From contig NZ_JAPEPX010000001.1 in assembly GCF_026339935.1 (NCBI RefSeq), positions 804,501-868,500 of the forward strand: DNA of 64,000 nt. Direction: 5' to 3'. Below are positions 41,084 to 49,855 of the stretch, piece by piece. The stretch's first letter is position 1; every line of letters begins with the position of its first letter. The translations under genes and the position numbers were made by a program. Under the pieces are notes generated by a model, which was not told the DNA's origin, made no database searches, and saw nothing but the letters and a program-made list of their open reading frames with translations. The DNA comes from Streptomyces sp. NBC_01551 (lineage in GTDB: Bacteria > Actinomycetota > Actinomycetes > Streptomycetales > Streptomycetaceae).

Positions 41084-43548
41084 TGGGCTTCCCCTCTCAG
41101 GCGGCGCCAGACCTTCTCGGGGGTGACGGGCATGTCGATGTGCCGGACGCCCAGGTCGGAGAGGGCGTCGACGACGGCGTTGACGACGGCCGCGGCGGGC
41201 GGCACGGTGGCGATCTCGCCGGCGCCCTTGGCCCCGAGCGGGTTGTGCGGGGAGGGCGTGGTCGTCTTGTCGAGGGTGAAGAACGGCGCGTCGAAGGCCC
41301 GCGGCAGGGCGTAGCGGGTGAGGTCGGAGCTGACGAGCAGCCCGTTCTCGTCGTAGACGGCGTGCTCCATCAGTGCCTGGCCGAGGCCGTGCATGATGCT
41401 GCCCTCGATCTGGCCGAGGACCACCTTCGGGTTGCCGATGTTCCCGGCGTCGTCGACGGCGGTGTAGGCCACCACCTCGGTCTCGCCGGTGAGTTCGTCG
41501 ATCTCGACGACCGCGACGTGGGTCCCGAAGGGGTAGTTGAAGTCGGGCGGGTCGAAGTGGGTGGTCTCGTCGAGGGCCGGCTCGATCTCGGGCGGCAGAC
41601 CCCAGCCGTACCACATGGCCATCGCCAGCTCGGCGAAGGTCTTGGTGTTCTCCGGGTTGCCGTCCTCGTAGACCTTGCCGCCCTCGTAGACGACCTTGTC
41701 CTCGGGGACGCCGAGGAACACGGCGCCGGCCTTGACCAGCTTCGCCTTGAGCTTGCGGGCGGTGAGGGCGACGGCGGGCGCGGCCATGCTGTAGGAACGC
41801 GAGCCGTAGGTGCCCTGCCCGTACGGGGCCTTGAGCGTGTCGCCCTCGTACACCTGGACCTGCGCCGGGTCGATGCCGAGCTCGTCGGCGGCGACCTGCG
41901 CGAAGACGGTGCCGTGGCTCTGGCCGGTGGAGGCGGAGCCGACGGTGACGGTGACCTCGCCGGTCGGGTGGACGCGGATGTTCGCGCTCTCCCAGGTGCC
42001 GCCGAGCATGCCCTCCTTGGACATCCGGGTGGAGGGGCCGACGCCGCAGATGGCGACGTAGCTGGCGATGCCGACGCCGAGGCGCTTGCCGCGGGCGCGG
42101 GCCTCCGCCTTGCGGGCGGGCATGCCGGCGTAGTCCGACAGTTCCATGGCCCGGTCGAAGTTCAGCTGGTAGTTCCCGGAGTCGTACGTCCAGCCGAGGC
42201 CGTTGTCGTACGGGAACTTCTCCTTCGGCACCAGGTTCTTGCGCCGTACGGCCGCCGGGTCCATGCCGATCTCGCAGGCGTACCGGTCGACCAGGCGCTC
42301 CATCAAGAACGCGGCCTCGGCTCGCCCGCTGCCGCGCTGGGCGCCGAGCGAGACGGTGTTGGTGAAGGCGGCGTACACCTCGCAGAAGGCCGCGTCGATG
42401 TCGTACATGCCGCTGATGGAGCGTCCCATCAGGGCGGTGGCGACACCGGGGCCGATGGTGGAGGGGTAGGCGCCGAGGTTGGCGTAGCTGGTGGCGCGCA
42501 CGGCGGTGATGCGGCCGTCGCGGGTGCCGGCGAGCACCACGTGCTGGCGGTGGTCGCGGCCCTGGACGGTGGAGTTCATCAGCCCGGTACGGGTGTCGAC
42601 CCACTTCACGGGCCGGCCGAGCGCCTTGGAGAGCAGCAGGACCAGCGCCATGTCGGGGTACAGGTACCCCTTGGTGCCGAAGCTGCCGCCGACGGTCGGG
42701 GCGACGACGCGGAGCTTGTTGAAGGGGATGCCGAGGACCAGCGCGGAGAGCAGGAAGCGGTGGTTGTGCGGGCCCTGGGTGGAGGCGTACAGCGTGTACT
42801 CGCCGGTGGCGGCGTTGTAGTCGCCGACCGCGCCGCGGGGCTCGATGGGGCTGTTGATGGTGCGCTGGTTCACCAGGTCCAGCTCCACCGTGACCTCGGC
42901 GACGGCGATGGCCGCGTCGGTGCGGTCCTTGTCGCCGCAGGTCCAGTACGCGTTCAGGTTGCCGGGAACGGCCTCGTGGAGCTGGGGCGCGCCCTCCTTG
43001 AGGGCTTCGTCGGCCAGCGTGACCACGGGCAGCGGCTCGTACGCGACCTCGATGGCCGAGAGCGCGGCGGCGGCCTGGCGGGGGGTCTCGGCGACGACGA
43101 CCGCGATGGGGTCGCCGACGTGCCGGACGGTGTCACCGGTCAGGACGGGGCGGGCGCCGGGAAGTCCGTAGGGGTGGGGCGGGAAGTGGCTCTCGACCCC
43201 GCCGGGTATCCAGATGCAGGGCAGCGGCATGACGTCGGTGAAGTCGGCCGCGGTGGCCACCTTGAGCACGCCGGGCAGCTGCTCGGCGGCCTTGGTGTCG
43301 ATGGAGAGGATCTTCGCGTGGGCCACCGGGCTGCCGAGGATGGCCATGTGGGCGGTGCCGGGCAGGTTGATGTCGGCGACGTACGTGGCCTCGCCGCGCA
43401 GCAGCTGCGGGTCCTCGCGGCTGTCGAGCGGCTGACCGAGCACTCCGTTGCCGTAGGGCGCGGCCTCAGCGGTCCCCGTGGCCTCAGTGGTCTGCGCGGT
43501 GTCCGCAGCCTCCACGGTCTCCGTGGTCTCCCCCGTCACTGTGGTCAT
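41080..43548 (-). CDS. Molybdenum hydroxylase large, molybdopterin-binding subunit (CoxL/XdhA-like; array gene 20)
   Basis: 822 aa. Seen: an acidic-Thr N-terminal tail, LGQPLDSREDPQLLRGEATY, YVADINLPGTAHMAI, PTVGGSFGTKGYLYPDMALV (Mo-cofactor loop), AQRGSGRAEAAFLMERLVDR, GTYGSRSYSMAAPAVALTAR and the GAKGAGEIATVPPA loop whose Glu is the catalytic base of hydroxylases. The AYRCSFR loop of true CO dehydrogenase is absent, so aldehyde or heterocycle oxidation is more likely than CO oxidation. ATG 43548 follows AGGAGG (10-nt spacing), 5 nt after the small-subunit stop. Substrate unknown; neighbouring aldehyde dehydrogenase and GMC genes suggest carbonyl compounds. Confidence 0.93.
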   Translation of the reverse strand: MTTVTGETTETVEAADTAQTTEATGTAEAAPYGNGVLGQPLDSREDPQLLRGEATYVADINLPGTAHMAILGSPVAHAKILSIDTKAAEQLPGVLKVATAADFTDVMPLPCIWIPGGVESHFPPHPYGLPGARPVLTGDTVRHVGDPIAVVVAETPRQAAAALSAIEVAYEPLPVVTLADEALKEGAPQLHEAVPGNLNAYWTCGDKDRTDAAIAVAEVTVELDLVNQRTINSPIEPRGAVGDYNAATGEYTLYASTQGPHNHRFLLSALVLGIPFNKLRVVAPTVGGSFGTKGYLYPDMALVLLLSKALGRPVKWVDTRTGLMNSTVQGRDHRQHVVLAGTRDGRITAVRATSYANLGAYPSTIGPGVATALMGRSISGMYDIDAAFCEVYAAFTNTVSLGAQRGSGRAEAAFLMERLVDRYACEIGMDPAAVRRKNLVPKEKFPYDNGLGWTYDSGNYQLNFDRAMELSDYAGMPARKAEARARGKRLGVGIASYVAICGVGPSTRMSKEGMLGGTWESANIRVHPTGEVTVTVGSASTGQSHGTVFAQVAADELGIDPAQVQVYEGDTLKAPYGQGTYGSRSYSMAAPAVALTARKLKAKLVKAGAVFLGVPEDKVVYEGGKVYEDGNPENTKTFAELAMAMWYGWGLPPEIEPALDETTHFDPPDFNYPFGTHVAVVEIDELTGETEVVAYTAVDDAGNIGNPKVVLGQIEGSIMHGLGQALMEHAVYDENGLLVSSDLTRYALPRAFDAPFFTLDKTTTPSPHNPLGAKGAGEIATVPPAAAVVNAVVDALSDLGVRHIDMPVTPEKVWRRLRGEAQ

Positions 43549-43553
43549 CTCCC

Positions 43554-44078
43554 TCACACCTCCTGTCCGACGGCGGTGGACGCCGGGGAACCGGCGGGCA
43601 CCTCGGCGCGCGAGGCCTCGCAGGCGCGCTGCACTCCGCGGACGACGCTGTGGTAGCCGGTGCAGCGGCACAGGTTGCCGGTGAGCCACTCGCGGATCTC
43701 GGGCTCCGTGGGGGCATCGCCGTCGGCGGTGGAGTCGACGAGTTCACCGAGCGACATGACCATGCCGGGGGTGCAGAACCCGCACTGGGTGCCGTGTTCC
43801 TGGCGCAGGGCCTCCTGGAGGCCGGTGAGCTCACCACCGGTGGTGGTGACTCCCTCGATGGTGGTCACCTCGGAGCCGGCGGCCGCCGCGGTGAGGACGA
43901 GGCAGCTCTTGACGGACCGGCCGTCGAGCCGCACCACGCAGGACCCGCACTGGCCCGTGTCGCAGCCGACCTTGGTGCCGGTCAGCCCGAGGCCCTCGCG
44001 CAGGCGCTCCACGAGCAGCTCGTTCGGCTGCGCCGTGAATTTCTCGGGTCTTCCGTTTACATTCAGTGTGAGATCCAT
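43554..44078 (-). CDS. Molybdenum hydroxylase [2Fe-2S] subunit (CoxS/XdhC-small type; array gene 19)
   Basis: 174 aa. The plant-type ferredoxin cluster site is GCDTGQCGSCVV plus a later Cys (SVKSCLVL), and the helical second cluster has CGFCTPGMVMSLGEL and NLCRCTGYHSVV, the standard eight-cysteine layout. The first gene of the hydroxylase trio; its ATG lies 16 nt inside the end of the F420-type reductase gene. The C-terminal tail after residue 150 (Ala/Pro/Val-rich) is longer than usual. Confidence 0.94.
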   Translation of the reverse strand: MDLTLNVNGRPEKFTAQPNELLVERLREGLGLTGTKVGCDTGQCGSCVVRLDGRSVKSCLVLTAAAAGSEVTTIEGVTTTGGELTGLQEALRQEHGTQCGFCTPGMVMSLGELVDSTADGDAPTEPEIREWLTGNLCRCTGYHSVVRGVQRACEASRAEVPAGSPASTAVGQEV

Positions 44079-44689
44079 GCGAGCGCCTGCGCTTCCGTGA
44101 GCGGCCGGTTGAAGAGGGGCCCGCCGGGCTGCTGGAGAATTCCCCCGGAGTGCAGCGGACCGGTGTCCACGGGAGCGAATCCGAGATCCGTGATGACCCC
44201 CGCGACGATTTCCTTGGCTTTCCCGTCGTCGCCGGCCACGAAATGGGCCAGGCGCTGTGACTCTTTTCGGCCGGGATCGGTTCCGGCGACGGCGAGTGTC
44301 TCGAAATGCATGGTGTTCAGGGATTTCACGACCCGCGCGCCGGGATACCACTCGGCGACGAGTTCGCTGGAGCCGCGCCCACCCAGCTCCCGGGGGTTGC
44401 CCGGGCCGCTGAAGGCGTTCGTCGCGTCGACGAGCACGGCGCTGCGCACGGCGTCCTGGGGCAGCAGGCCCTGGACGCTGTCGAAGGGCACCATCAGCAC
44501 CAGCAGTTCGCTCCGGTCCGCCGCCTCGGCGGGGTGCGCCGCCGAGGCCGCCGGCCCGAGTTCGGCCAGCAGCGGGCCGATACTGAGGGGGCCGCGGGCG
44601 TTCGCGAGGACGACCTCGTGACCTGCCGCCACCACGATCCGGGCGAGGGTCGAACCGATCCGCCCTGTGCCGATGATGCCCAATCGCAT
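44063..44689 (-). CDS. F420-dependent NADP oxidoreductase-like protein (array gene 18)
   Basis: 208 aa. The N-terminal Rossmann motif LGIIGTGRIGSTLARIVVAA is followed by GHEVVLANARGP, as in the F420:NADPH oxidoreductase (Fno/NpdG) and DpkA-like families; LVDATNAFSGPG and SLNTMHFETLA are conserved elsewhere in the fold. It may exchange hydride between NADP and F420, or be a small dehydrogenase. AAGGAGCGGCA precedes ATG 44689. It overlaps the CoxS gene by 16 nt and follows the aldehyde dehydrogenase by 50 nt. Confidence 0.85.
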   Translation of the reverse strand: MRLGIIGTGRIGSTLARIVVAAGHEVVLANARGPLSIGPLLAELGPAASAAHPAEAADRSELLVLMVPFDSVQGLLPQDAVRSAVLVDATNAFSGPGNPRELGGRGSSELVAEWYPGARVVKSLNTMHFETLAVAGTDPGRKESQRLAHFVAGDDGKAKEIVAGVITDLGFAPVDTGPLHSGGILQQPGGPLFNRPLTEAQALAWISH

Positions 44690-44739
44690 TGCCGCTCCTT
44701 CGGGAGGAATCTCCAGGCGGTGCCCAGCCCGTTCCGGAC

Positions 44740-46224
44740 TCAGTCCATGCCGATCCAGACCGACTTGGTCTGGGTGTAGCTCTCCAGGGATTCGGGCCCG
44801 CATTCGCGGCCGAACCCGGAGGCCTTGTAGCCGCCGTACGGCACGGAGGGGTCGTACTGGTTGTAGCAATTGACCCAGACCGTTCCGGCCTTGATCTGCG
44901 AGGCGACCCGGTGGGCGCGCCGCAGGTCCTTGGTGTGGACACCGGCGGCGAGGCCGTACGCGCTGTCGTTGGCGATGCGTACGGCGTCCTCCTCCGTGTC
45001 GAAGGGGATGATCGACAGGACCGGGCCGAAGATCTCCTCCTGGGCGATCCGCATCGAGTTGTCGACGCCCGTGAAGATCGTCGGCAGGAAGTACAGGCCT
45101 TCGGAGGAAGCGCCCTCGGGCGTCCAGCCGGTGCCGCCGGTGCGCAGGACGGCGCCTTCCTTCTCGCCGACCTCGATGTACGAGCTCACCTTGTCGAACT
45201 GGCCGCGGTGGGCCAGCGGGCCGAACAGGGTGGCCGGGTCGCGCGGGTCGCCGGGCTTGAGGGCGGAGGCCCGGCGCACCAGGCGCTCGACCATCTCGTC
45301 GTGGACGGGGCGCTGGAGCAGCAGGCGGGAGCCGGCGGTGCAGATCTCGCCCTTGTTGTAGTAGATGCCGAAGAACGCGAGCTCCTCGGCGGCGTCGAGG
45401 TCGGCGTCGGCGAAGACGATGTTGGCGGACTTGCCGCCGAGTTCCATCGTCACCTTCTTCAGGGTGCCGGCCGACTTGCGGATGATCGACTGGCCCACGA
45501 CGGTGGACCCGGTGAAGGCGATCTTGTCGATGTCCGGGTGGTCGCTGAGGGTCTGGCCCAGCTCCACGCCGGGCCCGGTGACCACGTTCAGCACCCCGTC
45601 CGGGATCTCCGCCTCCTGGAAGAGCTCGGCGATCTTCAGCGCCGTGAGCGGGGTCGCCGGGGAGGGCTTGTGGACGACCGTGTTCCCCGCCGCGAGAGCC
45701 GGCGCGATCTTCGTCATCGACAGCAGCAGCGGGAAGTTGAACGGGGTGATCGCGCAGACGACGCCCAGCGGTTCGCGCAGGGTGTACGCGAGCTGCCCGC
45801 CGGCCGGGGCCCGCGAGGAGCCGTCGACGCGGGTGACCGCGCCGGCGTAGTAGTGCATCAGCTGCGCGGCCATGGGGGCGTCGACCGTGCTGGAGAAGGC
45901 GAACGGCTTGCCCATGTCCACCGTCTCCAGCAGGGCGATCTCCTCCAGGTCCCGCTCGATCAGCTCACCGACCCGGTTCAGCCGCAGCGCGCGTTCCTGG
46001 GCGGACAGTCTGCTCCACGGACCCTCCTCGTACGCCGTGCGGGCGGCGGCCACGGCCGCGTCCGCGTCAGCGGCGGTGGCCTGGGCCACCGGCACGATCT
46101 CCTGTCCGTCCACGGGGCTGATGTCCGGCTCGGTCCTGCCGTCCTGGGACGGGACCCATTTGCCGCCGATGAAGAGCTTGCCGGGGTTGGCGAGGGGCGG
46201 GCCGCTCAGCTCACGCTTGGTCAT
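44740..46224 (-). CDS. NAD(P)-dependent aldehyde dehydrogenase (array gene 17)
   Basis: 494 aa, full family length. Catalytic C295 lies in GEICTAGSR; the Glu motif is MELGGKS, the cofactor loop FTGSTVVGQ and the N-terminal ITPFNFPLLL carries the catalytic Asn. The C-terminal GGYKASGFGRECGPESLESY is that of betaine/4-aminobutyraldehyde-type ALDHs. It oxidises an aldehyde to an acid; the substrate is not known. A GGAAGG site precedes ATG 46224, 37 nt from the upstream DJ-1 gene. Confidence 0.94.
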   Translation of the reverse strand: MTKRELSGPPLANPGKLFIGGKWVPSQDGRTEPDISPVDGQEIVPVAQATAADADAAVAAARTAYEEGPWSRLSAQERALRLNRVGELIERDLEEIALLETVDMGKPFAFSSTVDAPMAAQLMHYYAGAVTRVDGSSRAPAGGQLAYTLREPLGVVCAITPFNFPLLLSMTKIAPALAAGNTVVHKPSPATPLTALKIAELFQEAEIPDGVLNVVTGPGVELGQTLSDHPDIDKIAFTGSTVVGQSIIRKSAGTLKKVTMELGGKSANIVFADADLDAAEELAFFGIYYNKGEICTAGSRLLLQRPVHDEMVERLVRRASALKPGDPRDPATLFGPLAHRGQFDKVSSYIEVGEKEGAVLRTGGTGWTPEGASSEGLYFLPTIFTGVDNSMRIAQEEIFGPVLSIIPFDTEEDAVRIANDSAYGLAAGVHTKDLRRAHRVASQIKAGTVWVNCYNQYDPSVPYGGYKASGFGRECGPESLESYTQTKSVWIGMD

Positions 46225-46261
46225 GGCTGCCTTCCGGTGTCGGGTGCGGGGCGCGGTGGTG

Positions 46262-47002
46262 CTAGCCCTTCGCGAGCTGCGATAAGAAGGTCTCGGCGAG
46301 GGCCTTGGAGGAGTACGGGTTCTGGCCGGTGGTGAGCTTGCGGTCCACGACCACGTGGGAGTCCCAGATCGCTTCGGCCTTCTCGTACCGGGCGCCGAGC
46401 CGGGTGAGCTCGACCTCCAGGATCAGCGGGAGGCGGCCGGCCATGTTGGTGACCAGTTCCTCGGCGTGGGAGAAGGCGGTCATTCTGTAGCCCTCGAACG
46501 GCCACCGGCCCTCACCGTCGCGGAGCGCGAGCAGCGAGGTGTGTCCGTGGCAGACGGTGGCCAGCGGCTTGTCCTGGGCGATGGCCCACCGCAGGATCTG
46601 GGCGAGCTCGTCGGACTTGGGCAGGTCGCCGATGGCGCCGTGGCCACCGCTGACGTAGATGCCGTCGTAGTCGGCGATGTCCTTCTCGCCCAGGGTCTCC
46701 AGGGCGATCGGGTCGTTCAGCTGCGGGGTGTCCCCGATGACGCGGACGTATGCGGCCGCGTTGGCCTCGTCCTCGTTGGGCGAGCCCTGGGGGCGGACCC
46801 ACTGGAGGAACTGGGGGTCGATGCTGGTCTGGTCGACCGTGGGCGCCTGTCCCCCGATCGTCGCCACGTCCACGGTGTGGCCGGCGGCCTTGAAGAGCGT
46901 ATAAGGAACCACGAATTCCTCGGCCCAGAATCCCGAGGGGTGTTGTTCCCCGTCCAAGAGATGGAGCGTTGCCTTGGCCGTCATGACGACGAGAATCTTC
47001 AT
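46262..47002 (-). CDS. DJ-1/PfpI-family protein, Hsp31-like (array gene 16)
   Basis: 246 aa type-1 glutamine-amidotransferase-like fold. Nucleophile C151 is in TVCHGHTSL, and the family Glu is in SGFWAEEFVVPY at the N-terminus. The length and the extra P/N-rich insert (FLQWVRPQGSPNEDEANAA) resemble Hsp31/YhbO-like glyoxalase III or chaperone proteins that detoxify glyoxals. AAGGAG is 8 nt before the ATG. The 70-nt gap upstream contains the inverted repeat GAATCG-N4-CGATTC (47022-47037), a possible internal regulatory site. Confidence 0.9.
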   Translation of the reverse strand: MKILVVMTAKATLHLLDGEQHPSGFWAEEFVVPYTLFKAAGHTVDVATIGGQAPTVDQTSIDPQFLQWVRPQGSPNEDEANAAAYVRVIGDTPQLNDPIALETLGEKDIADYDGIYVSGGHGAIGDLPKSDELAQILRWAIAQDKPLATVCHGHTSLLALRDGEGRWPFEGYRMTAFSHAEELVTNMAGRLPLILEVELTRLGARYEKAEAIWDSHVVVDRKLTTGQNPYSSKALAETFLSQLAKG

Positions 47003-47072
47003 GACTGTTCTCCTTGTTCTGGAATCGCTGCCGATTCAACACGCCGCCCGCGAGGGGCGTAAGGGGGGAGCG

Positions 47073-47816
47073 TCAGGCGCGTGATACTTCGTCACGTGCG
47101 TCCAACGCCGAGATGATGGTGCGGAATTCACCGACCAGGGGGTGGTCGGGATGGGCTTCGGCGAATATGCGTTCGCCGTACAGAGCGGCCATTTCCGGCG
47201 CGTAGGGGAGGATTCCGGCCAGGGGGGCGTCGTACGCCTCCTCGGCGCGCCGGCAGACCTCGTCCCGGTCGACGCCGTGCGGGGCCATGCTCATGACCAG
47301 GGCGCGCCGGCAGGGCAGCCGCCCGGCCAGTGCGAGCGTCTCGTCGACCCCGGTGAGATCGATGCGGTCCGCCCGTACCATGATCATCAGTACGTCGGCG
47401 CTGGCCATGGCCGTCACCGACTCGTTGTTGAGTCCGGCGTGCGTGTCCAGCAGCAGCACGTCGAGGGCGAGGTGCTGCGACAGCCGGTCGAAGCCCTCCG
47501 GCAGCAGCCCCACGTCGTACCCGGTGGACATGAGCTCGCGCAGGGCGGCGGTCCCGGTCCGGGCCGGTACGACGTACAGCCCGGGCACACCGACCTGCTG
47601 GGCCGCGGCCTCGATCTCGCACCGGCCGAGCAGGTAGTCGGCCAGCGAGAAGCCGGGCTCCAGCCGGAACAGCAGGTCCAGGGTGGGCGACTGGATGTCG
47701 GTGTCGACCACCCCCACCCGGCGCCCCTCGGCCGCGATCAGCAGCGCGAGGTTCGCCAGCACCGAGGACTTTCCGGTGCCGCCGCGGTGCGAGTGCACCA
47801 CGATGGTCCGGGTCAT
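47073..47816 (-). CDS. ParA/MinD-like P-loop ATPase (array gene 15)
   Basis: 247 aa. Deviant Walker A HRGGTGKSSVLANLAL (the signature Lys at the start is Arg here), switch I VVDTDIQSPTLDLLF and Walker B LLLDTHAGLNNESV. Its start codon directly abuts the stop of the SpoIIE phosphatase gene, so it belongs to the partner-switching module. MinD/ParA-type ATPases are found beside SpoIIE-type phosphatases in some actinobacterial clusters; a localisation or gating role for the switch is inferred. No membrane-targeting helix is evident at the C-terminus. Confidence 0.88.
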   Translation of the reverse strand: MTRTIVVHSHRGGTGKSSVLANLALLIAAEGRRVGVVDTDIQSPTLDLLFRLEPGFSLADYLLGRCEIEAAAQQVGVPGLYVVPARTGTAALRELMSTGYDVGLLPEGFDRLSQHLALDVLLLDTHAGLNNESVTAMASADVLMIMVRADRIDLTGVDETLALAGRLPCRRALVMSMAPHGVDRDEVCRRAEEAYDAPLAGILPYAPEMAALYGERIFAEAHPDHPLVGEFRTIISALDARDEVSRA

Positions 47817-49076
47817 CTACGCCACCACCCGATGCCCGGCACCGCTCGCGCGCGGCCCCCGCGCCGCACGTGGCCGGTGCAGGGCCAGCATGGTGACGTC
47901 GTCGTGCTGTTCGGCGGTGCCGGTGTGCTCGCGCACCGCCAGGTCGATCCGGTCGACCACGTCCTTGCCGCTCACCGGCGGACCGGCGAGCAGGTCCAGC
48001 ATCCGTTCGTCGCCGAGGAAGCTGCCGTTGGGGCAGCGGGCCTCGGGGACCCCGTCCGTGAACACGAAGAGCGTGTCCCCGGGATTGAGCTGGGCGTAGC
48101 CGAGGGTGTAGACGCAGTCGGGCAGGACTCCGACGGCCGGCCCGGTGACGTCCAGCGGGACGGGGTCGCTGCCGTCGGCGCGCAGCAGCAGCGGCGGGTT
48201 GTGGCCGCCGTTGATGTAGACCAGGCTGCCGGTGAGCGGGTCGAGCACCCCGAAGAACAGGGTGGCGAAGTAGCCCTGCCGCAGGTGGTTGCGGGTGAGG
48301 TAGCCGTTGGTGGCGGTGACCGCGTTGAGCAGCGGGGTGGCGCCCACGACCGGGGTGCGCCGGCTGCCGCCGGTGCGCCCGGCCGCCATCAGGTGCTGGA
48401 GGCCGCTGTTCTCGGCGGTGTGCCGCAGCAGGGAGCGGATGAGCGCCATGAAGAGCGCGGCGCCGACCCCCTTGTCGCAGACGTCGGCGACGACGACCGC
48501 GAGCCGGCGGCCCCGGGAGATCTCGAAGACGTCGTAGAAGTCCCCGGCGACCTGTCGGGCCGGCCGGAACCGTACGTCGATCTCCCAGCCCTCCGGGACC
48601 GGCAGCGATTCGGGCAGGAACCCGGCCTGGATCTCCCGGCCGATCTCCAGTTCCTTCTCGTACCCCATGAGCTCGGCCCGGGCGTCGGCCTCGCGCAGGG
48701 TGCGGCCGAGTCCGGCGCGCTCCGAGCAGCTGTGCAGCCGGGCCCCGACCAGGGCGGGCAGGAACGGCGGTACGAGGTAGTCGTGACCGAGGCGGACGTG
48801 CCCCTCCAGGGCGGCGAACTCCGTCACGGTCCAGACGACCACGATGGGCGCCCCGGCCCAGCGGCGCAGCCGGCGGACGGCCGTGCGTACCGACTCCCCG
48901 TCGGATTCGGCGGGTACGAGCAGCACGTCCGCGACGGGCAGCTCCTCCGTGTCGCCGTACAGCAGGTCCGGCAGGGTGCGGGTGACGAGCTCCGCGTCCA
49001 TCGACCGCAGCGCGTCGAACAGCTGCGGCGGCGGAGGCGGGTACTGGTCGAGGATGATCACGGTCGTGGAGGGCAT
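47817..49076 (-). CDS. SpoIIE/RsbU-type PP2C phosphatase with receiver-like N-terminus (array gene 14)
   Basis: 419 aa. The first 115 residues resemble a receiver fold (TVIILDQ, ADVLLVPAES, APIVVVWTVTE) but lack a clear phospho-acceptor Asp. A linker with EKELEIGREIQAGFLPESLP and the PP2C domain follow: VAGDFYDVFEI, VVADVCDKGVGAALFMALI, YINGGHNPPLLL, DTLFVFTDGVPEA and QHDDVTMLAL carry the metal-binding aspartates. It would dephosphorylate a STAS protein (49528-49839 or 52000-52350) to release the anti-sigma kinase. Its start lies within the end of the anti-sigma kinase gene (19-nt overlap). Confidence 0.93.
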   Translation of the reverse strand: MPSTTVIILDQYPPPPPQLFDALRSMDAELVTRTLPDLLYGDTEELPVADVLLVPAESDGESVRTAVRRLRRWAGAPIVVVWTVTEFAALEGHVRLGHDYLVPPFLPALVGARLHSCSERAGLGRTLREADARAELMGYEKELEIGREIQAGFLPESLPVPEGWEIDVRFRPARQVAGDFYDVFEISRGRRLAVVVADVCDKGVGAALFMALIRSLLRHTAENSGLQHLMAAGRTGGSRRTPVVGATPLLNAVTATNGYLTRNHLRQGYFATLFFGVLDPLTGSLVYINGGHNPPLLLRADGSDPVPLDVTGPAVGVLPDCVYTLGYAQLNPGDTLFVFTDGVPEARCPNGSFLGDERMLDLLAGPPVSGKDVVDRIDLAVREHTGTAEQHDDVTMLALHRPRAARGPRASGAGHRVVA

Positions 49077-49522
49077 GGGTCCGTCCCCTCAGCCTTCACA
49101 GTCAGCGTGCTGATGTTGCGGCCGTCCCTACGGGTGTAGCTGTACTCGTCCACGCTGGTCAGCGCCAGGTGGATGCCGAGTCCGCCGACCCTGCGCCGCT
49201 CCGGGGGGAGCCCGGGGACGGGCGGCAGGCAGCCCTCGACGGGGTCGAAGGCGGGTGCGGTGTCCTCGATGACGATCTGCACCCCGCCGGGACCGGAGCG
49301 GCCGCGGACGGTGATCCGCCCGTCGCCGCCCCGGTACCCGTGCATCACGATGTTCGTGGCCAGCTCGTCCACGGCCAGCCGGATCCGGTACGCGGCGCCC
49401 TTGCCCAGGCCCGCTCCGGCGGCCAGCCGCAGGACGAACGCGGCGATGTCGCCCAATGCCCCCGTCGTCGCGGGCACTTCCAGCTCGACGGGCTTCCTCG
49501 CCAGTTCAACCATGTCACTCAC
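49058..49522 (-). CDS. RsbW-like anti-sigma serine kinase (array gene 13)
   Basis: 154 aa HATPase_c_2 domain: RIRLAVDELATNIVMHGYRG (N box with E-x-x-x-N), IVIEDTAPAFDP (G1) and RRVGGLGIHLALTSVDEYSY (G2). In the RsbW/SpoIIAB scheme it binds a sigma factor and phosphorylates a STAS antagonist. No sigma-factor gene is in the window. GTG 49522 lies 5 nt after the STAS stop; ATG 49513, with GGTGAG upstream, is an equally possible start. It overlaps the phosphatase gene by 19 nt. Confidence 0.92.
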   Translation of the reverse strand: MSDMVELARKPVELEVPATTGALGDIAAFVLRLAAGAGLGKGAAYRIRLAVDELATNIVMHGYRGGDGRITVRGRSGPGGVQIVIEDTAPAFDPVEGCLPPVPGLPPERRRVGGLGIHLALTSVDEYSYTRRDGRNISTLTVKAEGTDPCPPRP

Positions 49523-49527
49523 CGGTG

Positions 49528-49839
49528 TCAGTCATCGGAGAGGACGATGCTGCGGTCCAGCCCGGCCGTCCGGATGGTCCGGGACACGGGCTCGATGGCG
49601 CCGACCACCTTGATGGTCACGTGGTCGGCCACCTTCTGCTGGGCGAAGACCAGGGAGCGCAGTCCGGCGCTGGCCATGTAGCCGACGCCGGCCATCCGGA
49701 TCTCCACCGTGCCGGTGCCGTGCCCGGCGGCCTTCTCGATGGTCTGGTGGAACTCCGGCGCGGTCTTGGCGTCCAGCTCGCCCGTCAGTTCGATCACGGT
49801 GGTGTCGCCCTCGATGCTCAGGGACACGGAAAGCGGCAT
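49528..49839 (-). CDS. STAS-domain anti-sigma factor antagonist 1 (array gene 12)
   Basis: 103 aa, a single STAS domain: TTVIELTGELDAKTAPEFHQ, IRMAGVGYMASAGLRSLVFA. The phospho-site region, usually DSSG or DSTG, is MASAGLR with Ser 58 as the only candidate. It is the likely substrate of the RsbW-like kinase 5 nt downstream. It lies 16 nt after glgX. Confidence 0.93.
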   Translation of the reverse strand: MPLSVSLSIEGDTTVIELTGELDAKTAPEFHQTIEKAAGHGTGTVEIRMAGVGYMASAGLRSLVFAQQKVADHVTIKVVGAIEPVSRTIRTAGLDRSIVLSDD

Positions 49840-49855
49840 GTCAGGTCTCCTTCGG

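Noticed and set aside
41080..43548. Aerobic carbon monoxide dehydrogenase
   Set aside because: The AYRCSFR active-site loop that defines form I CODH is absent, so only a general molybdenum hydroxylase call is justified.
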